From Clonostachys chloroleuca (Eukaryota; Ascomycota; Sordariomycetes; Hypocreales; Bionectriaceae), in NCBI GenBank assembly GCA_037952775.1, contig JBANAY010000001.1, positions 1,550,001 through 1,614,000 of the forward strand: a DNA stretch of 64,000 nucleotides. Reading direction: 5' to 3'. The notes beneath the pieces were generated by a model that saw only the letters and a program-made list of their open reading frames with translations, was not told where the DNA came from and searched no databases. Below, one piece after another: positions 12,143 through 23,159 of the stretch. A program made the translations under genes and the position numbers. Numbering within the stretch: the first letter of the stretch is position 1; every line of letters begins with the position of its first letter.

Positions 12143-13627
12143 ATGCCTTTAAGGGTCATCCGGAGAGGCATAGGACGACTTCTTACCAGACCATTCACCA
12201 TGGAGGCTCCCAAAGTCACCGTGGCCGCAGACCCCGAACCGTCCGAGGGTAAACCAGTCCAGGGACCTTCGGCCCACGCAGCCAAGCAAGTGACGCTGAG
12301 CACACCCATTGGGGACATGTGGCCGAGGCCGTACATCATTGATGACGACCTCCGACGTGTCGCGCCGTACCACTTCACGTACAACACATGGTGCAAGGAG
12401 AGATGGCGCAACCGGCCCTTGATCGAGATCTTCGAGTCTGAGTTCCGGGATCGGCCTCTTGCGTACTACAAGCGGGCGATGGAGAGCGGCTCCATCTACG
12501 TCAACGGCCACCCCGTCGGACCCGACTACATCGTCCGCAACGGCGACAAGATCTCCCACACGCTGCACCGTCACGAGCCGCCCGTGACGGCGGAGCCAAT
12601 TGGCATCATCCACGAGGACGACGACATGATCGTTATCAACAAGCCCGCGGGCGTCCCCGTCCACCCCGCGGGCCGCTACAATTTCAACTCGGTGATTGAG
12701 ATCATGAAGTCGGAGAGGGGGCCCGCCTTCACCCCGCACCCCTGCAACAGGCTGGACCGCCTGACCAGCGGCATCATGTTCATCGGCAAGACGCCAAAAC
12801 GGGCCGAGGCGCTCGGCGTGCAGATCAAGTCGAGGACGGTGAGGAAGGAGTACCTCGCGCGCGTGACGGGCATGTTCCCGGACGGCGAGGTCGTCTGCGA
12901 CCAGCCCATCCTGTCCATCTCGCCTAAGCTGGGTCTCAACCGCGTGCGCGCCAACGGCAAGTCGGCGCGGACCGTGTTCAAGAGGCTGGCGTACTACCCG
13001 CCGCTTCGCAATGGGGCCCAGGAGCAGGAGCAGGAGCCGGCAGCAGAGCCCGGCGCGGCGGCCGAGGAGGAGAAGAGAGGGGGCATGCCCTGGAAGTCGA
13101 AGCAAGGGTACTCTATCGTGAGGTGTATGCCCGTCACGGGCCGCACGCATCAGCTGCGGGTGCACCTCCAGTACCTGGGGCACCCGATCCAGAACGACCC
13201 CATCTACGCCAACCAGCGGGTGTGGGGGTTCGACCTGGGCGAGAACGACGCCGACGGGACGGGCACCTCGGACGAGGACGTGATCACGCGGCTGTCGAAG
13301 ATGGGCAAGGAGGAGGTGGCGCAGGCGGTGGTCTACTACGACGAGATGGTGGACGACTACGAGAAGAGGCGGGCGGAGAAGATGACGGGCGAGCTGTGCG
13401 AGGTCTGCGACACGCCGCTGTACTCGGACCCGGGCAGCCACGAGCTGTCGCTGTGGCTTCACAGTCTCCGCTACGAGGACGCTGGCGGCGAGTGGGCGTA
13501 CATCAGCCCCCTACCTAAGTGGGCTCTGCCGCCAAAGGGCATGAGCGGGCCGACGACGGTCGGTGGGATGGAGGAGATGGTGCAAGTGGTGAAAGATGAG
13601 AACCCAGAGATAGCGCCGGCGTCATGA
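12143..13627 (+). CDS. Pus9/Rib2-type RluA-family tRNA pseudouridine synthase
   Basis: Intronless gene. An S4-like RNA-binding region (around RPLAYYKRAMESGSIYVNG) precedes the RluA catalytic domain, whose motif NRLDRLTSG holds the catalytic Asp (residue 186 counted from the ATG at 12200). GRTHQLRVH follows as the second conserved motif. In yeast, Pus9 and Rib2/Pus8 make pseudouridine at position 32 of mitochondrial and cytosolic tRNAs; this protein lacks the C-terminal deaminase domain of Rib2. There are two in-frame starts. ATG 12143 has a weak context and adds 19 residues rich in Arg with no acid (MPLRVIRRGIGRLLTR), like a mitochondrial presequence, giving 494 aa. ATG 12200 has an ideal CACCATGG context, giving 475 aa. 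I list the longer form. Confidence 0.9.
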   Translation: MPLRVIRRGIGRLLTRPFTMEAPKVTVAADPEPSEGKPVQGPSAHAAKQVTLSTPIGDMWPRPYIIDDDLRRVAPYHFTYNTWCKERWRNRPLIEIFESEFRDRPLAYYKRAMESGSIYVNGHPVGPDYIVRNGDKISHTLHRHEPPVTAEPIGIIHEDDDMIVINKPAGVPVHPAGRYNFNSVIEIMKSERGPAFTPHPCNRLDRLTSGIMFIGKTPKRAEALGVQIKSRTVRKEYLARVTGMFPDGEVVCDQPILSISPKLGLNRVRANGKSARTVFKRLAYYPPLRNGAQEQEQEPAAEPGAAAEEEKRGGMPWKSKQGYSIVRCMPVTGRTHQLRVHLQYLGHPIQNDPIYANQRVWGFDLGENDADGTGTSDEDVITRLSKMGKEEVAQAVVYYDEMVDDYEKRRAEKMTGELCEVCDTPLYSDPGSHELSLWLHSLRYEDAGGEWAYISPLPKWALPPKGMSGPTTVGGMEEMVQVVKDENPEIAPAS

Positions 13628-13658
13628 CAGCAGCGAAATGATCCTAGAACGAAGCAAC

Positions 13659-13697
<39 letters not shown>

Positions 13698-16600
13698 AAC
13701 GAAATGAAATGCCAAAGTAGATGACTTAGCCAAGACCCTTCGCCGTGTAAGCCAGAGCAGATCGTGTGCCCCACGACGGTCGTTGTTTTGGGAAACCCGG
13801 GCGGACGTCCTGCAAAGTGCCAGGACGGGACGAATGAAGGAAGAGCCAGAGCTGAAACAGGATAACGCTCTGATTCCAGTAACCACATACCGATCAATCT
13901 CAGCAAGATTGCTGCTTGGGCGTGGACATTTTAGTCTATGGATCGTAGGTATTAATTAGATGGCACAGGCCATAGGCTAGCACCTGTCAAAGAAAAAAAT
14001 AAGTTAATAAGGCGTGAAGAGGGTCCTACTCAAGGGACAAAAAGAACCCACTTGTGGGCTTTTTCTTGCCCACTTATATAACACAAAACCCGTTTTTTCC
14101 AGCACAGCAGGGTTGCTCCCTTCCATCGCAGGTTCTCTGTGGCAAAAGCAGATGACAGTGCCGATGAAATAGTTTCAGTGTACGAGGTTCGGCAGTGAGG
14201 TGAAGCAGATGGGGGTTGTGGGAATCCATCCGGGCCTTTTTTGGTCCTGGTCAAGCTGGGAACATGCCTGGATGGCCTGGATGGCATTTGCTCGGGAGAG
14301 AGCGAAAGGAGGTTCCATCGTAGGACCCAACGGGCCCTCCCCACACTGCACTGGTCTATCAAGAGTATGTATGTTTTGATTTTGATGTGTGGTTTAGCGG
14401 GCCATTGGGTAGGATCTACGTTGGCTCACTCGGAGGACTGAGGGGCGGGGGACAAGTGCAACAAATGGATATTGTTAGAAGATTGGAGGGACTGCAGGCA
14501 GCTTGTTGATTGGGCCATGCAAGCCAGCTCTATGCTGGCTCGCATGAAGATCAACCTGCGACTTGCAATGTCAATCACACAGCTCGTAAAGTCTTGGCCC
14601 ATATTTGCTTGAACGAACTAACAAGATGCAAGGCGCAAGACGCGGCTACCCTTGGGTGAATCTACGTGTAGCGAGAAAGAATTTGGACTTGGGCCCCACG
14701 GCAATGAAACAGGAATGCAACATATAAACTAATGAGCCAGGACGATCTAAGTTCGACCGGCGAAAACGAGCCAAAACAGGGCAAAACAAGTCTTGTCGGT
14801 TGCTGGTGGTGTAATGAGTAGCTAATGGTATGGAGTGGATGTTGTTTACCCTCTACCATGACCCTCTCTAGGTCTAAGGGAGGTGAGATGAGTGAGGTGT
14901 GTTGGCTTCGCAGGAAGATCTCGAAAGGGACACGAAGGAAATGGGATGTCTCCATCGAGTCGATGTCATCGTGTAAGCGAGGAATGGGGCTATTAAAAAA
15001 AAATAATGATTGGCTATACTTCACCGCCTGTCATCTGAGCTGCCTCCTCCAACGGTTACGGGCGGCTGGTTGGCAGGCTGTTAGGTAAAATGTCAAGCTC
15101 AGGGCATGAGAGGGAATCAATTTTTTGCTTATTAGCAAAGGTGAGTTGCAGATGAGCCGACGCAGCCGCTACTGCAGGAAGCAGGGCGAGGGACTTGGCA
15201 GATGCGGACACTCCGGGATCATGCCCGTTGCAGCGAGCAAGGCCAGCTCAACAAGGCAATGCAATACGATGCCGCTCACGGAGGTGTTGACGGGCCTCTA
15301 GGGGAGGCCCTGGCGTGAGTCGGTATGACGAAATTTGAGATGGACGTCTCCTCCTTGCGCTAGGATCATTGTTTGAAGTGAGCAACTTGGTGAAGCCCAA
15401 ATATGTGGAATGCGATCAATCGATGGGGCAGCGGAGTCGCTAATCATCGCGGCATAAGGCCAACCCATCCCCGGCGGCCAAGACCAGGACAAGACGGAGA
15501 AAACAGAGGGGAAAAGCGGCGCCGTCAGGCGGAAAAGCAAATTGCGTTCGTCGGAGGGCACTAATCCGATGCCTCAATGCTAGCCCTATTAGTCCTCTGC
15601 GACACCAGCAGGCCCGTGATGCTGTCATCGGCCGCGACCGTTGTCGTAGCAGGACCGGCCTTGAAATGTAGAGAATGAGACACAGCGTGCGGCGAAGGCG
15701 GCAATGGCGGTCGGAGAACCGTCCGCCGGGCCAAGGGAGACCAATACGGCGGCCAGGTATAGGTAGGGGAGTGGTATATCAGTTACGAGGATGTATGTGT
15801 GTGTGTGCATGTGGTCGAGGTAGCAGTAGGTAAGGTATGTAGGAACGTATGAAGTGTGCTCCGCTTCGGACAGCACGTCTGAGATATGATCAATGTCTCG
15901 GGTCTGCGCGGTCAAGGTATGAGACACACAGACACCCAGGCACCATGTCTGCATCCTGGCAAATGGGAGGCAGCGGCGAGATTGGCCATTGCGTCGCCGT
16001 GCAGCAGCTTCATGCAATCGAATTTTTCTAGAGCACAACCCAAACAGGACGGATCCTCACATACACAAACAAGATGACGAGGAGCCCCAGGTCAGCTAGC
16101 GGGAGAAGGTGGATGGGATTGCGGCGGTTGGTATTGGTTAACCCTGTGGCGATGGTGTGGGTAAGGATTTTTCCTGCTGCCTAAGTGAAGGTGAGGAAAA
16201 GGGTGAGCGAGAGAGTGAGATGGTGGTTTGGCTAAGGCAGGCAGGTTGTTGGCAAGAGCGACCATCATGGGTGATGGTGGATGGTCGATCGTCAGGTACC
16301 TCCCTGGATGCGACGCTGTGTTGCGCTGTGGCAGTACTACTGCAGCAGCGGAGCCGTATCCAGCACCTTGCTGCCTCGCAATTGAATCGCGCACCGCCCA
16401 GCAGGCCTCAGCAGCTGAGGTTGGGGTCTGTGGCAGCGCTCCAGGCATGCAGGTAGGCTGTTAGGTGGAGAGGATCGCTGTTAGCGCTACCTTACCTGCT
16501 GTGGCGGTCTGCGGCGTGCACCCGCGCTATAGCAGGTAGCTCCAAATCCAGGACCTAAGCAGACGACTTCCACTGCCATCCTGCCCGTTCAGCCTGCCTC

Positions 16601-19600
16601 AGTCCTTGTGGGGAGACCTTTGCTTAGAGCTACAGGGGCCCCTGGTGACTATTGCTGCAGGTTCCTGGCCCTCCGCACGTAACAGTCCGTCAGAGCAGCC
16701 AGATGTGCGCACATGTAATTAACACCAGGGTCCAAGGTATGGGAGCCATGCTGCGCTCGGCTCGTGCAGGGGCAGGACAGCTCCGAGGAGTTGGTTCGGA
16801 GGATTGCCTGGCCCACCTTACCGACCTAATTCCTGTACCGCCCTGAAAGCCTCGCCATACTGCCCGGCTATTACAGGAGGAAAGGGCAGTTTAGGTGCTG
16901 ATAGAGCACGGTCAGCGCCATTGGACTTACCAAGTACCTGGTGCTGGTCCGTCGCTGGCTGACTGCTGCCAGCTGGCCACGTTAGAGCCATGTGCTAGAC
17001 AGATAGGTACGGTGAGGAGGTGTGAGGTGTTTCCGTCTCCTAGAAGCCACATGGGGAGCCACATTACGAAGGGCTGCCGTGCTAATTCCAGCCGTGGTGG
17101 TGGGAGGGTGCGAGAGTCAACTTGAGCGTCTACGTCCGCTTGTGCTACTAAATGCGGTGTGGTGTGGTCCGTCCGCCCTACTCATTAATAAAGTGTTCTA
17201 CAAAGAGAAGGAAGGATCGAGGGAAGTGGAAATGGATGCCCCCAGGAATTACCCAACCCAAACGCCCAGGGCCAATCAACCATGCAAAGAAGATGCGCTT
17301 CTACTTCTACTTTTGAACTGTCCATACAACTTGGGCAAAAGCAAAGCAAAAGGAAAAAAAAAAGCGCTCATTGGGATCCTGCCGCCTCCCCACACACACT
17401 TTTGCTCTCCTTTCTCTAAATTTCCACCGCGCCAACGTCGAACACGCATTGGTGCTGCAGGGCCGGTGCCAGCTCGACAGCTTGACTGGCTGATCAGGGT
17501 TGTTTCTGCTCCATAGCTGTTGCGCTTGGTGATAGCGCACCAGAACGCGTGGCTTCCCGCACCCACCCCCAAACCTCGACATGTCACTGCTGCTGTCATG
17601 CCATGTGTGAAGTGGCCGCCTGGCTCAGGCTGGCTCCTTCGAATGAGCACTAAATCACCTTCTAGGGACAAGGTATGTTGCCACGCGACACGTCCTTGGG
17701 CCAATTCGTCCTCTTCAGAAAGTGCCGGACAGAACCTTAAAAAGAGGTACTCTCGCGTCTCGAGGCGAAACGCACCTAACGGAGAGGCGAAACGCTGGAC
17801 GACGTATGTGATGTCGAGTCCGTCACTGCCCGACCGATTGGTAAAGCACTTGATCCGGCGACGGTCAGTCATCCGTCCCCTGGTCGGCCTGAGACCTTCT
17901 CGCCACTTTTTCGACCGTCCGTGGAGATCCCCCAAGTCTCTCTCGTCCAAGCGAGCCATGTGGGCGAACGGGGCTCCCTTGCCTTCTCTCACCAATCAAC
18001 GCCTTTCGCTCGACCGAGAGACCCCGAGATCCGACCTGTCACTTTTTGGAATGGCATCGAATGAAGCCAATTTGACTGATCTCATTGCTACGGTACATCC
18101 AGCCTGTGTCGGGTAAGTGACGCCTGTTTCCAAACCTTAATGCCCTCTATTCATTCGCTGATTGACAGCGATCGATCCTTGTCCTCGGAAAGAAGGCCGA
18201 CCATCGCTTGCCATGTCAAACATCGATGCTGGCCATCCCTCTTTCGAGCTGCCCAAACCAGGTGACGCCCCGAGAAGGTGCTCGGACGTGCCTGGGTTTC
18301 AATTGCCTGGTATACGCACCCGCACAGTTTCGCCCACACAGGTAAACTCCCTTTCATAAGAAGAACCGTGCCCTTAGCAAACGGGCAGGCTTTTAGATGG
18401 AAAAGAAAACGGGCACACCGGAAACTGTCTTTGGCTTGCTGGCCTGAGCCGGATATAAGGCTGAGCTACGGATCTAATAGTTCCATGTTTGTACGTGCTC
18501 CAGACTCAGTCATGTTGGGTACGAGCCTCTGTCTAGCTGGTCTAGATAAGCTCGACACCGTTGTCGCGGATTGCAGCTTGCCGCCGGGATATGGACAGTC
18601 CGTCTCGGTGCCGGTTACGGCCAGCTCTGTGTCTTGAGCCAGCTCTGCTCACCGTCCTGCCCTAGGCTGTTTAGTGGAGGCCGCTTTCCAGAAGCCCGCA
18701 ACCTGATTTTGCTGGCGACTCCACCACGACGGGCTGGACCAACTCTTCGGGACGGGGACGGTGCGGACAAGCACTTACTTTCGGGAATCTGGTTCAAGTC
18801 GATCCCCCCGTTTGGGTCCAGGCCTATCATCCAGTATAGTCCCTTTGTTAATTGATTCTGCTAGGAGAGCATGATGGGGCTGGTGGTCGTTGTTTGATCA
18901 GGTCTATACAAGTTGCACCCCCATGGCCACCATTGTTATCACGCAGCAGGATGGGCGGACACAAGTTTACGCCCAGCAGCAGCAAGCAGCAAGTAGCAAG
19001 CCCCGGATCGTCGATTATGCGGGCATTCGATAGCTGCTGGCAGAACCGCGAATACCCCCCAATCCAGCTTTGCAACTAGCCAACCCCAATGTTTGTTTGT
19101 CGGGCACAGGAAGAGTATAATTGGACAGACGTTGGAGTGCCAGATGCTCAATGCCGCCGGCAAGGATAGTGGCCACATGATTGGGACGACGCCACAAATT
19201 CCCATTGATGACTACTGGAGCTACCTATGTATGCATGTATAGATGTAGATATGTACCTCCTCTCTAGTCGAAGGCTGGGTGAGAGTTGAAGAGCTAGTGC
19301 GCTAACATCCAATACAGGAAACAGTCAGGTAGCGTTGGTGCCGGCTGGGATCCGGAGTGGGCAAGAAACTGGCTGGATTTCCCCCATAGGCATGGTGAAT
19401 CGAAGAGCAGCGGAGTTACCAACAGAACAGCTTCCTATGCTAAGCTTAGCTAGGGCTGGTCGGACTTGGTCCGGCCGGGGAGGGGGGTGAGCAGAAGTAA
19501 GAGCAGCATGGGGGTGGTCCGGCATCTCCCAACAAACTACCTAGTATCAGAATGAACACACCCTCCGCTCCACACCCCTTGACTTCTCCACCATAGACTC

Positions 19601-20129
19601 TGCAGCATACGCCACCACCATCTACGCCTCTCGCACGCCCTCACGCCCCGGGTACCGAGATGCAGCTTCTATCCCAACCTGGTCTCCTTGGCTTTGCCGT
19701 GAGCCAAGCCTAAGCAAGAGATGCATTACCTATATAGCATGCGTTATCCTCCACCCAGTCCTCATCCCAGTCGACGTGCCAGATGAAGTTATAACAACAG
19801 ATCTTCCCATGCAAACAACCTGCCTTTGGATGACGACGAACTAGAAGCAGCTCCGCATTTGATAAACCCTGCAGCCCTCGTCCAAGTCGAACATACATAT
19901 ACATAGCAGCCACCCCTTGGCCTTAACCTCCCTCGACCCTCGACCCTCGACCCACGTCTTGAAGCAACATCCAACTGGACCCTTCGTCTCCTCCCAAGAC
20001 AATAACAACAACAATCCACGGGCTATAAATCACAAACGCATCCTTGCTTTCCTGCCTACCTTTGTGGCAGCATCTGAATCACCCGGATTCATACAACTCT
20101 CTTCAACACACCACCCCACAACCATCAAA
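13628..20129. other. Gene-poor stretch, about 6.5 kb
   Basis: No supportable gene. Many GC-rich frames overlap on both strands (for example 17276-17995 minus against 17520-18116 plus) without motifs or plausible splice structure. A GT-rich microsatellite sits near 15790-15810. Bases ~19550-20129 are C/A-rich and probably include the promoter and long leader of the bZIP gene. Confidence 0.5.
13660..13695. repeat. Homopolymer A tract, 36 bases
   Basis: An uninterrupted run of 36 A beginning 32 bases after the stop codon of the pseudouridine synthase gene. It may be a slippage-expanded tract or the trace of a reverse-transcribed poly(A) tail. Confidence 0.95.
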
Positions 20130-21218
20130 ATGACCACAACTCCCGACAATCGCCGTAGCCGGCCTACCTCAGCTCCCTCAAACGACTCTCCCTCGCCAAC
20201 CATAGTTCGATCATCATCAGCAGATCAGGCCAAGGTATCCAAGCGCAAGGGTAAGCTCCCCTTCCCCCGCACAAGCAGCTCCCACTGACCGAGTCCTTGC
20301 TTGCCATTAGGTACCCGCAGTGTCTCAACCCTGACACCAGCACAGCTCGCACGGAAGCGCGCCAACGACAGAGAAGCACAGCGAGCTATTCGTGCTCGAA
20401 CCAAGGAGCACATTGAGCGTCTAGAGTCTGAGCTCGAAGAACTTCGAAGCCAGCAAAGTCGTGACAAGACCCTCCAGGAATTGCTCCGCAGGAACAAGGC
20501 TCTTGAAGAGGAGCTTCGCCGCCTTCGAGAGACCATGGGTGTCTCTCTAACCTCCTCGCCTTATTCAACTCCTGGTACGTCCTCCAAGCTGATAGTCTAC
20601 TGTCTCGTGTTTCATGTCTAACATGCAGTTTTCGCAGTCTACGATGACAACCTGAGCACTGCAAGCGGCCCCATCACCAGCCCTCGCACATCTCCCTTTC
20701 CTACCGGCGACTTTGGCTCGAGCGGTCAATTACCAGAGTACGCCCCAGGATACGTGCCCTTTCCCAACAATACAGAGAGCTGGGCATCCGGCGTAACCAA
20801 CTCTGTGCCTTCAACCGTCTCCAGCCCTGCCTCGTCAGGAACACCTGACGAGTACGTCGCACCCTATCTCCCAACCAGCGCGCCCGCAGGCCTCATCTCA
20901 CCTACTGGAAACGGCCACCGAGGAGGCCAAGAGATCAAGATGGAGTACGAGGATGGCAATGGTATGTACATCATCCCTTACTTCATTCAGGAGAATGAAG
21001 GCGGGCTCAACCGTATCATTTATGAATAGAAGGGACTGAATGAAGCTGATTTGTAGTTGCTAGACCATGGATTCCATCTTGGTAGCCGAAGCGCCACTGG
21101 AACCCCGCCTATTCCTACTCTAGGCCCCTCAGCATTCATCCACCCTCACCAACAAGCTGCCTCATGGAACAACATGTACGCAATGTACTACAACCCAGTA
21201 CAGTCTCCGGTCCACTGA
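20130..21218 (+). CDS. bZIP-like transcription factor with atypical basic region
   Basis: Four exons, 20130-20250, 20311-20574, 20629-20961 and 21064-21218, give 290 residues. The start ATCAAAATGACC has a good context. Residues ~53-79 form a basic region, RKRANDREAQRAIRART, running into a coiled coil with leucines at 78, 85 and 99 and many Glu/Arg pairs. Aligned with Yap1-type basic regions (NRAAQRAFR), the usually invariant Asn is Asp60 here (DREAQRAIR). The rest is Ser/Pro/Gly-rich and likely disordered, ending in a Trp/Tyr-rich tail (SWNNMYAMYYN). Such proteins are nuclear DNA-binding dimers. Exon 3 has two CAG acceptors nine bases apart (20628 and 20637), either of which keeps frame. The last intron acceptor (CTAG at 21063) was chosen because only it keeps the terminal frame open. 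Confidence 0.8.
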
Positions 21219-22264
21219 ACGGCATCTACACGGAGCAGGGAGCATTATCGGATCACGTCACAAAATCCGCAGCTGCAGCTTAAGCATCGAATATTCCGGG
21301 GTCCAAAGGGGCAATGACGCCGCTCTACCCCAAAGATATTTTTCTGGAGACGAATACTACTTCCAGAGAAACGGATCTAAGGCTTCTGGAAAAAAAAAGG
21401 ACGGAAAAAAAAACACAGCAAAAAAGTGGCGGCCTGACCGATAACTGTCCGCGCCCGCATCGGACATTATCGCAGCATGCAGATAGATCCGCAATCATGC
21501 GTCTAGCGAACCAGCTTCGCAGATTTGGCTGCAGCAGAGTCTCTTTACATTGGTCGCGACCGGCGAGGACATGGGCCGCCACACCCATCCACCCATGCCA
21601 AATCCCACCCTCCATCTTCTTTCGTCCATCCGATCTTATGCGGCTTGGTCGTCGCGTCAATGGTTTTTCTATTACTATTCCATTTTTTTCACCGCCTATA
21701 TTTCCTTTTCACCATCTTTTTCATCCTCCTCTTGTAATGCCCGCGTGGAGGGTGGGCATTTTGATGATCCCCACGTGTTGTTACGATCGCATATCTTATT
21801 TCCTTCTGTCCATGGCCGGGACTGGCAGAGGAGGGGCGCTGGACACTTGGTTTTCTTCTTTTTCTTATTTGATACATTCATGCTTGCTACTGTACTTTCT
21901 TGCTTGCTTGAGTTTCTTGATGGATGATTGACTGCGGATATGGTTGAGGTGTATCTTCGGGAAAATACAGTACCGCTGGGCAGGTTGGTATCATTGCATG
22001 TGCATTGGAGAAAGGGAGCAAAATGACGGTTTTGACTGGGCTGTTTGTTGTTGCATCGCACTAGATGTTGATCACACTGAGGCGTTTACTTTTTTAGGCG
22101 CAAAGCAAAGAAGATGAGAAGAGAGATTTTCCCACCACATGTTGTTTCCACATTCCTGTTACTTTGACAAATCAATCATCTTCTGGTACGGAGTAAATAG
22201 ACCTGCAATTCCATCCATCTTCACTGATACATCAAAGTCCCATGCCACACGAGCCTCTGCCAGT

Positions 22265-22288
22265 GACATAGCATGACATAGCATGACA
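22265..22288. repeat. Short tandem repeat of GACATAGCAT
   Basis: Two perfect copies of GACATAGCAT followed by a partial third (GACAT). It lies in noncoding DNA and no function is visible. Confidence 0.8.
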
Positions 22289-22903
22289 TGAATAAGTCAA
22301 TGCCCCCTCCCCCGCCCTGGCCATGGGTAGTGACAGGCTGGACGAAAATCACTCCTCCATCTCGATCTGGCAGTCCAAGGTTCGTCTGTACATACATAAC
22401 ATGCCTTCTGCCGCTTCCATTTGCAGATCTCTGCGGTTCCCAACCCCTACCCTCGTCGCCCAAGCGGTATTTGGGTGCCATCGGTATCAAGCGTGAGCCG
22501 TCTCTAGCGTTGCTACGGCATAGGTCTCTCGTTGTCTCCCGGATATCTCTCGCTGTTGTTCCTCCGGGCCTTCGTCATTCGGGATCCCCTGGGAGAGTTC
22601 TACTCTTGGAAGCATTGAGCCTCCATCATACCACCCCCTGCGACCTACCTTGAAGAAGGCTGCCCTCCTTGCATCATCACTAGCAGGCGTGTTTCCCCCT
22701 CTACTTCTACCCCTTCCCGGCTGTCTCTCAAAGGGTTAGGGCTGTTCTGGTGTATATTCGAAGGGGGGCCTGCTCAGTCCCTTAGGGTCCGGCTTCCAAC
22801 TAGAAACCACTAGCACCATGAAGAATCAAGACGACGAGACAGATACATTGCAACGGGACAAGTATCCTAGGGGGCAGGACAGGTGAGGCCCAGCGTCAAA
22901 GTC

Positions 22904-22925
22904 AAAAAAAAAAAAAAAAAAAAAA
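22904..22925. repeat. Homopolymer A tract, 22 bases
   Basis: Uninterrupted run of 22 A, about 210 bases before a 23-base T tract on the same strand, so the pair is an inverted homopolymer repeat. Confidence 0.95.
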
Positions 22926-23136
22926 CATGGGAAATCTACGATGGATGGGAGGGGCCCTTCTCGCCTCCTACACCCCCCAGCTAAGCTTCCAAGTGCGCGC
23001 GACCCTTCTCCCATCCATATCCGGGCGCCAGCTACGAACCGGAAAGACATGGAAGAAGGAAGAGCGTGCGGAAAATCTCCACAGATTTGGCTCCGTCGGC
23101 TTTGTCTCCATTTGTGGTGCGTAGAGGCGAGTTTCC

Positions 23137-23159
23137 TTTTTTTTTTTTTTTTTTTTTTT
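23137..23159. repeat. Homopolymer T tract, 23 bases
   Basis: Uninterrupted run of 23 T, complementary to the A tract at 22904-22925. Confidence 0.95.

Noticed and set aside
12149..13462. 437-codon open frame antisense to the pseudouridine synthase
   Set aside because: It is a shadow of the GC-rich coding strand: the product is Arg/Val/His-rich with no motif, and the sense frame has clear RluA motifs.
17276..18116. Overlapping 239-codon minus and 198-codon plus frames
   Set aside because: Neither shows a family motif, they overlap in opposite directions in GC-rich DNA, and no splice structure or leader supports either.
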